NCBI GenBank assembly: GCA_910579485.1
Contig: CAJTVO010000001.1
Location: forward strand, 14,892 to 78,891
From: an uncultured Oscillospiraceae bacterium
Lineage (GTDB): Bacteria; Bacillota; Clostridia; Oscillospirales; Oscillospiraceae
Direction: 5' to 3'
DNA: 64,000 nucleotides
A model generated the notes under the pieces. The model made no database searches, was not told the origin of the DNA, and was given only the letters and a program-made list of their open reading frames with translations. A program made the translations under genes and the position numbers. Position 1 is the stretch's first letter. Each line of letters starts with the position of its first letter. Below are positions 57,222 to 64,000 of this stretch, one piece after another.

Positions 57222-58764
57222 CAATATCCACCTCAATCATGTCTTCCGTCGTGTACGCTTTTTGCCGAGCCGTAATACTTTCGCTTCGGTCCGGGTACTC
57301 CGTTGGCTCTTCCGCATTGCTTGTTGTAGCATAGAGCCTGATATCTATATAGCTGATCCCCGAGCAGGCTTTGTAGAAGTGGCTCATGAACTGCTGGGGG
57401 ACAACGTCCTTCCCTGCATTCATGGCCTCCATGTTCTCCAGAACAACGCTCCGCAACAAATCGACATAGTTGGGCGGTAGCGCCTCCGCCGGATTGAGGA
57501 TGATCCCCAGCCGGAACCAGGTATACACCTTCTCTGGCCGGTTGAATCGGACCGGTATTTCTTCATCGTAGGCGCCTGGCAGGATGACCACTGTATCGCC
57601 CACGGTGTTGATACCACCAGCTTTATTGTCCTGGATCTGCCGGGCAATTTCCTGAGAGTCTCCGCCATCGACCACGATCTCGATGCTGTGCGGCGGCCGC
57701 ACAATGTACCCAGGCGGTTTCCCGATAACCTCCTTCGGGTCGATGTACGCTCCATCAACATACCACTCGTGAGTGGCGTTTTCATATGGGGCCACGCTAC
57801 GAACGCCTAGCACATTGTTCAGGATGGCCGAGCGAATGCTCTCCAGCATATTGCTGGACCGGTTGAAAATCTTGTCCGCATAGGACTGTCGGAAGCGGAT
57901 ATCGCTTTCCTCGTCCCGCCCGGAGATATATCCGCATAGGTTCACGACTTCCAGCAACCCGGCATCCGCCTTGACGATGTTCGATATGACCCCATCCGGT
58001 ATCAGAATGTTGCCGGTATCCACCGTGCCAAAGGTGATGATCGAGGTCACGGTCTCTGTGGTCAGATTTTCTGATAGAATCAGCACGTTGGTCGAGGCAA
58101 TATCCTTGGCCTCGATGCAGAGCTGTTCGTCCTTCTCATCTACCGTGGCTACAAACTCTTTATCCCCAATCGCCGCCGCTATCCCCTGAAGAACAGTCAT
58201 GGTGTTTGCAGCCTCTGAGACATAAGAAAACACCGCACCATTTATGGCTACGGTGTAAACATCTCGCGCTTCAAGTGAGGCAATTTTGATGCGGGCTCGG
58301 TTAAATGACGCTCTGGTGATCTCCCGGGCCTCTTTGATACTCAGCTGTGTCACTGGATTGGTTGCTGAGGCAATCAGCGTGCCGGCAGCCAGTTTTGTCC
58401 CATCCTTCCCGGTACAGTGTATCGGGTAATAGGACCGCACCGCCGACTCTCTGGTAGAGCCGCCGAACTGCGCTGCGTTGTCCAGGCTGGCTCCTTCCGC
58501 TGTGGAGGGGTACTGTGAATAATAGACCTCCTCTCCAAACTCCCACAGCTCCGCGATTCGATCTGCAATGTTGGTCAGCATGTGGTTTAGCAGCGACTCC
58601 GGATTTTGACGGGTGTTCACGCCCCACCGCTCCGACAGGCCGCTATGAAGATCCTCTAGGATGGTATCCAGCCGTTTGATATTCGGGCCTTTCGCGGTCA
58701 GCCCATACCCCGTTTCCGACAAAGCCCCTTTCCGCCGGTTTGGTCCAGCGCTGAAATCAGCCAT
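57214..58764 (-). CDS. Baseplate J/gp47 family protein
   Basis: 516 residues. SGLSERWGVNTRQNPESLLN, YYSQYPSTAEGASLDNAAQF and GRDEESDIRFRQSYADKIFN are the gpJ/gp47 signature blocks. Forms the baseplate wedges of contractile tails. Start follows GAGGAGG. Confidence 0.95.
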   Translation of the reverse strand: MADFSAGPNRRKGALSETGYGLTAKGPNIKRLDTILEDLHSGLSERWGVNTRQNPESLLNHMLTNIADRIAELWEFGEEVYYSQYPSTAEGASLDNAAQFGGSTRESAVRSYYPIHCTGKDGTKLAAGTLIASATNPVTQLSIKEAREITRASFNRARIKIASLEARDVYTVAINGAVFSYVSEAANTMTVLQGIAAAIGDKEFVATVDEKDEQLCIEAKDIASTNVLILSENLTTETVTSIITFGTVDTGNILIPDGVISNIVKADAGLLEVVNLCGYISGRDEESDIRFRQSYADKIFNRSSNMLESIRSAILNNVLGVRSVAPYENATHEWYVDGAYIDPKEVIGKPPGYIVRPPHSIEIVVDGGDSQEIARQIQDNKAGGINTVGDTVVILPGAYDEEIPVRFNRPEKVYTWFRLGIILNPAEALPPNYVDLLRSVVLENMEAMNAGKDVVPQQFMSHFYKACSGISYIDIRLYATTSNAEEPTEYPDRSESITARQKAYTTEDMIEVDIDG

Positions 58765-59110
58765 ACAGTGTCACCTCCTCCCTGTAAGTATCCTCATCGG
58801 TCGAGAACTGATAAACAAACGTGCAGGCCCTCTTGGCCGGGTCGTATTTTACCGATGTGACCGTGGCACTTACAACTTCGTTCACCTTCAGGATCTCCTC
58901 CCGGATGAGCTGCCGGATTTTGAAGGTGTTCGGGTTCTTCACAAACACTTCCTCAAACCAGGGGAAACCAAGCTCCGGGCCGAGCCTCCACTCGTTGTAT
59001 ATCCACCGCAGCCGGATCAATACCGCCTGCTTGACGCTTTGGGTCATGAAGATGTCACCAGCTTCAGAAACCGCCATATCCCCATTTTTGTCAAGCTGAA
59101 TGTCCAGCAC
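58757..59110 (-). CDS. Baseplate wedge protein, gp25/gpW-like
   Basis: 117 residues from GTG 59110 after GAGGGGGTATCAACT. LDIQLDKNGDMAVSEAGDIF, VKQAVLIRLRWIYNEWRLGP and LGFPWFEEVFVKNPNTFKIR fit the DUF2634/gp25 family, which primes sheath assembly. Overlaps gpJ by 8 bases. The 134 bases upstream (59111-59244) contain a GC hairpin but no gene. Confidence 0.9.
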   Translation of the reverse strand: MLDIQLDKNGDMAVSEAGDIFMTQSVKQAVLIRLRWIYNEWRLGPELGFPWFEEVFVKNPNTFKIRQLIREEILKVNEVVSATVTSVKYDPAKRACTFVYQFSTDEDTYREEVTLYG

Positions 59111-59244
59111 AGTTGATACCCCCTCTAAACATGGTCTAAAATCGCAGGAAATCGCCACTAACACGTTTTAGCGCCTCGGATGGGTAAAGATGTTGTCTCG
59201 ACGTGGAACCCCGTGGTGGGGCTCTACGCGGCTCGTGCGGCCTT

Positions 59245-59535
59245 TTATCCTCCAATGAACACGTTGCCGCTTCCTGCTTGGACGGTACCGCCAATCGAAA
59301 CAGCATCCCCTACACGGGCGGCCGGTCGCCCATTGATGAACACCGAGCTACTTCCGGAAGAAATCACATCCTGATGCCCTGGATGGGTCACACATCCGTG
59401 GGTGGAGTAGTGATCTCCAACACGCCCGGCGGGTCGCCCATTGATAAACACATTCGGGCTTCCTTCAACCAGCGGAACAGGCGGGCAGGCGTCATGTCCG
59501 GTGCAGTTGTCATTTAACCGTGTCGCTGCTGGCAT
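59245..59535 (-). CDS. PAAR-domain spike tip protein
   Basis: 96 residues. MPAATRLNDNCTGHDACPP, VFINGRPAGRVGDHYSTHGC and the repeated SSVFINGRPAARVGDAVSIG are the PAAR motifs. The protein caps the tail spike and binds one metal ion through His and Cys. Confirms a contractile injection-type tail. Confidence 0.9.
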   Translation of the reverse strand: MPAATRLNDNCTGHDACPPVPLVEGSPNVFINGRPAGRVGDHYSTHGCVTHPGHQDVISSGSSSVFINGRPAARVGDAVSIGGTVQAGSGNVFIGG

Positions 59536-59540
59536 TACAT

Positions 59541-60089
59541 TCACCCCTCGTTTAAATCAACTCTTCCGGCGTTGACCTTGAAGCTGTCGCTGGCGTTGAT
59601 GATAAACTTCTTGCAGTCGGCCTGGATAAGCCCGTCGCTCTTGATGGTGAGCCGGGTCCCGCTCACATCCACTATGACGGCGTTCTGGTCGCAGGCTTCC
59701 TGCATCACAGGGTTCCCCTTGGCGAACAGCCCTACAATGCAAATTGAGTTCGTGGGATCGAACGCGAGGTCTGTCTCCGTTTCCTGCCCGTACATCCAGT
59801 AGTCGATAGACTGTTCTGCAACAACAACCAGGCAGCCATCCCCAGCCTTGATTGGGTAGGCGATTGTGGCCTGCTGATTCATCGACTGCGGGAACACCAC
59901 GGGGACGCCGGTGATTTGCGGGTAGTCTATCGTCTTCCCGTCCGGCTTCCTGTACTTCATGGTCGGCTGGACGCTGGCTTGGCAGGTTGCCGGATCGAAC
60001 TTTGTGATCACTCCTGGGAAGGCGGTATGAACCCCTTTGAGGTTCTTCTGGACGGTGTTTGTGATCTCCTGCACAAATTCCTGAAGCAT
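59541..60089 (-). CDS. Baseplate assembly protein V / Gp138 N-terminal domain
   Basis: 182 residues. HTAFPGVITKFDPATCQASV and GVPVVFPQSMNQQATIAYPI belong to the Gp138_N/gpV-like family; KAGDGCLVVVAEQSIDYW ends the OB-fold, then a beta-helical tail. Forms the central spike below the PAAR tip. ATG after GAGGTGAGCGG. Confidence 0.9.
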   Translation of the reverse strand: MLQEFVQEITNTVQKNLKGVHTAFPGVITKFDPATCQASVQPTMKYRKPDGKTIDYPQITGVPVVFPQSMNQQATIAYPIKAGDGCLVVVAEQSIDYWMYGQETETDLAFDPTNSICIVGLFAKGNPVMQEACDQNAVIVDVSGTRLTIKSDGLIQADCKKFIINASDSFKVNAGRVDLNEG

Positions 60090-60101
60090 CCGCTCACCTC
60101 A

Positions 60102-60299
60102 CTATCCAGCAAGTTCCATCAGCTTGGCGCTACATTGCCAGTCCCCGGCTAAGTTGTCACCCTGTATGCTGAGCTTGGCAACCCGGAAGAAACCGGTCAC
60201 GTTCTTGCTTTCCAGTTTGACGTAGTCGTCAATGTTGATTGCCCCGTTCAGGAAAAAAACTACCTCCCACCCAAAGGGCGGGGGGCGTAAGACAGTTTT
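60102..60299 (-). pseudogene. 3' remnant of the tail hub gene (XkdQ/YqbQ-like)
   Basis: The frame reads KTVLRPPPFGWEVVFFLNGA and on through INIDDYVKLESKNVTGFFRV to a TAG at 60102, about 65 codons. The FFLNGAINIDDYVKLES-type ending is characteristic of the XkdQ/YqbQ baseplate hub. Upstream the frame hits TAA at 60300-60302, where the mobile element begins. The gene has therefore been split, and the 5' part should lie on the other side of the element. Confidence 0.8.
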
Positions 60300-60349
60300 T
60301 TAGAAAAAAGCTGAAAACGTAGTGTTTTCAAGGGACGGCGTGGCTTCGG

Positions 60350-62277
<1,928 letters not shown>

Positions 62278-62309
62278 AGGCTCTCCTTTCAAATCTTCAA
62301 AATTGTTGT

Positions 62310-62746
62310 GAAATCAAAAGTGCATTTTGCACTTTTGATTTCATGGATACAAACGTGGGGTGCAAAATGCACTTGGCGTTAAAATCAGAATTGCAAAGTG
62401 CAAGTCTGATTGAAATTTTGGCGGTGACGTTGATGTGGCCCGGTGGTCGGCGGCATTCTGACGCAGACCAGAACGAAAAGTTTTCGTTCTGATTTCAAGA
62501 TTGCAAAATGCAATCTTGAAATTGACTGTATCAGCATACGCAAAATCACAGGCGCATTTCGCCTTTGATTTCTCAGGGAGGTGGCGGACATTTTGACCGC
62601 CAATCAGAACGACATTTTGACGTTCTGATTCTGGTCAACGGCAAAATGTCGCAGACCAGACTGCGCCCAGCGCAGTTTGATTTGGTGAGCCGCAAAATGC
62701 GGTTTACCTACTGTGCTAACGTGGCGGAAAATTTTTCCGCCACGTT
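62310..62746. repeat. Dense array of about ten inverted repeats
   Basis: Hairpins in order: 62310-62342 (15-bp arms, loop TTT), 62360-62372, 62391-62403, 62469-62491 (11 bp), 62493-62521 (13 bp), 62543-62571 (one mismatch), 62583-62601, 62605-62627, 62660-62676, 62690-62702, 62718-62746 (14 bp, loop T). Many share words such as GCAAAATGC or CAGAACG, with AAAATG/CATTTT near the centre. There are no genes here. Confidence 0.85.
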
Positions 62747-62759
62747 AAAAAGGATGATG

Positions 62760-64000
62760 TCAGCGGTCATGCTCTGTCTCCCGCCGTTTCTGCCGGGTCT
62801 GCTCCTGCTGACGCATGGCGGTGTCTACGCAGCTTTTTACCTGCCGTAGCTTCTTCAGATCGTCACGTAGAGGCTTGTACCGCTCATACTCAGCGGGGTA
62901 CTTCTGCTGTATCTCCGCCAACTCCTGCCGCCACGCCTGGACGGGGATTTTATCCTCTGGGGAACGGTGCTTGTCCAGCTTCCGGCGGGCCATGTGGAAT
63001 GTCCGCAGCTCGCTCTCATGCTCCAACTCGAATTTCTCCCGCTGGCCCTTCCACTTGATGGCTTTCCACTTGTCGTAGATGGGTTTGGTTTCCCGGTAGA
63101 GGTCAACCAAGTGAAGCAAATCCGCTACCTCCTTCTTCCGGGCCGACATAGCTTTCAGAGAATCGTTGACGGCCTCCGTCTGCTCATTACGGAGAGCGAG
63201 GCAGGCCTCCAAATCTTCCAGCGTAAGCAAATCATTCTCTGTCAGATAATTGACCACCTCGGCAAAACTTTTGAGATTTCCAATCCTGGCATTGCGGCTC
63301 CACGCTCCGGCGTTCCTGCCCTCATAGTAGCCAGTCAGCAGGGCGGCAAGAGTCGGGGCCTGGGGCTTGCTCAATTCGTCCTTCACGGCTTTAATCCAGT
63401 CGGTCAGTCCAGCGATTTTCTTCCGAAGATCGCTCAGCATTTTCCGGGCCGCTTTCACCCAGCGGTTCCAATCGCCCTTATCGGTGGAAATGCCCCTGGC
63501 CTCCATCTGGCGGACGGCCACGCCCTCATGAACAGTGGGCAATATGTCAAGCCCCTGCCGCTCATAGGAGCGGTAGTCAATGCGGCACGCCAGACCCTTT
63601 TCCTCGAACTTGGCGTTGACCATAGCGGCCCACACCTCCCGCCAATGCTCCAGCGTTTCCGGGCTTCCCCAGTCGGTGGTGGGAACAGCGTCAAAGAGGG
63701 GCTTGCCGTCCTCGCCCATGATGCGGTTTCCGTCCTCGTCCAGACGGTAGACGCGCCTCTGCTTAAAGCCCCATTTGCCGCTTTCCTCGATAGGCCGGAT
63801 AGGACAGAGAACATGAAAGTGGGGATTGGTAATACCGCCGTCCTCCTTGTCCGGCTGGTGGATGGCGAAGTCGGCAACCATGCCCCGGCCCACAAGCTGC
63901 TCGGACACAAATTGCCTTGCAAGAGCGATGTTTTCCTCCAAAGAAAATTCGTTCTGCAAGGCAATGTCAAAGCTATATGCAAGCTGGGCTTTCTTGCCGC
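62760..64000 (-). CDS. MobA/MobL-family relaxase, C-terminal part (partial)
   Basis: At least 412 residues; the frame is open to the window edge, so the true start is outside. ITNPHFHVLCPIRP carries the HxH metal motif of HUH relaxases, and GWGFKQRRVYRLDEDGNRIM follows as in MobL proteins of Gram-positive mobilizable elements. The C-terminal 200 residues are helical and charged. It nicks the transfer origin and pilots the strand during mobilization by a helper element. Confidence 0.9.
   Translation of the reverse strand, partial: GKKAQLAYSFDIALQNEFSLEENIALARQFVSEQLVGRGMVADFAIHQPDKEDGGITNPHFHVLCPIRPIEESGKWGFKQRRVYRLDEDGNRIMGEDGKPLFDAVPTTDWGSPETLEHWREVWAAMVNAKFEEKGLACRIDYRSYERQGLDILPTVHEGVAVRQMEARGISTDKGDWNRWVKAARKMLSDLRKKIAGLTDWIKAVKDELSKPQAPTLAALLTGYYEGRNAGAWSRNARIGNLKSFAEVVNYLTENDLLTLEDLEACLALRNEQTEAVNDSLKAMSARKKEVADLLHLVDLYRETKPIYDKWKAIKWKGQREKFELEHESELRTFHMARRKLDKHRSPEDKIPVQAWRQELAEIQQKYPAEYERYKPLRDDLKKLRQVKSCVDTAMRQQEQTRQKRRETEHDR

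Noticed and set aside
62310..62746. CRISPR array
   Set aside because: The units are inverted, of unequal length and different sequence, with no constant repeat or spacers, and there is no cas gene nearby.

Overview
The window looks like the chromosome of a moderately high-GC gut Clostridia, most likely Oscillospiraceae (Flavonifractor/Oscillibacter-like). The reasons are strong AGGAGG ribosome sites, consensus sigma-A promoters, a T-box leader, the murB-rapZ-yvcK order, a SpoIID/LytB protein and an archaeal/fungal-type asd. The genus is inference.

Host part (1-11.43 kb): the end of a peptide/nickel-type ABC transporter operon (ATPase tail plus two permeases); an XRE regulator divergent from a small conserved gene with overlapping promoters and a palindromic operator; murB-rapZ-yvcK; a T-box-controlled DAACS-family symporter; asd; a secreted SpoIID/LytB-domain protein; and queA, whose 3' end runs into the prophage.

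Prophage (about 11.43-60.30 kb): nearly every gene is on the minus strand and most overlap by a few bases. Transcription runs from right to left. The late block (60.3-47.1 kb) encodes a contractile-tail baseplate (hub remnant, gpV-like, PAAR tip, gp25-like, gpJ, gpI), tail fibres, holins and a CHAP endolysin. Between the tail fibre and the lysis genes lies an unusual cassette: a 308-residue structural-type protein with 14 tandem Cys-rich 11-residue repeats (54 cysteines in all), a nucleotidyltransferase-like protein, two small proteins and a radical SAM/SPASM maturase. I infer that the phage post-translationally modifies a virion-associated Cys-repeat protein. The early/accessory blocks (46.6-11.6 kb) are launched by three near-identical promoters at 46.7, 31.7 and 24.1 kb, each with a palindromic operator. 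They carry a C5 DNA methyltransferase with a repeated central region, three different PP-loop ATPases, MazG-like, HD and HAD proteins, HNH and broken GIY-YIG nucleases, an antirepressor-like protein, an XRE repressor, a PIN/Phd toxin-antitoxin pair and dozens of small zinc-ribbon or unknown proteins. No integrase, head or packaging gene is in the window; these would lie beyond the inserted element.

Mobile element (about 60.30-64 kb and beyond): a large serine recombinase of the TnpX/TndX type, a TnpW-like protein, a dense array of about ten hairpins, and a MobA/MobL relaxase cut by the window edge. The element has inserted into the baseplate hub gene of the prophage and left only its last 65 codons on this side. 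Together with several in-frame nonsense codons, this suggests a trapped or decaying prophage, unless the element excises precisely.
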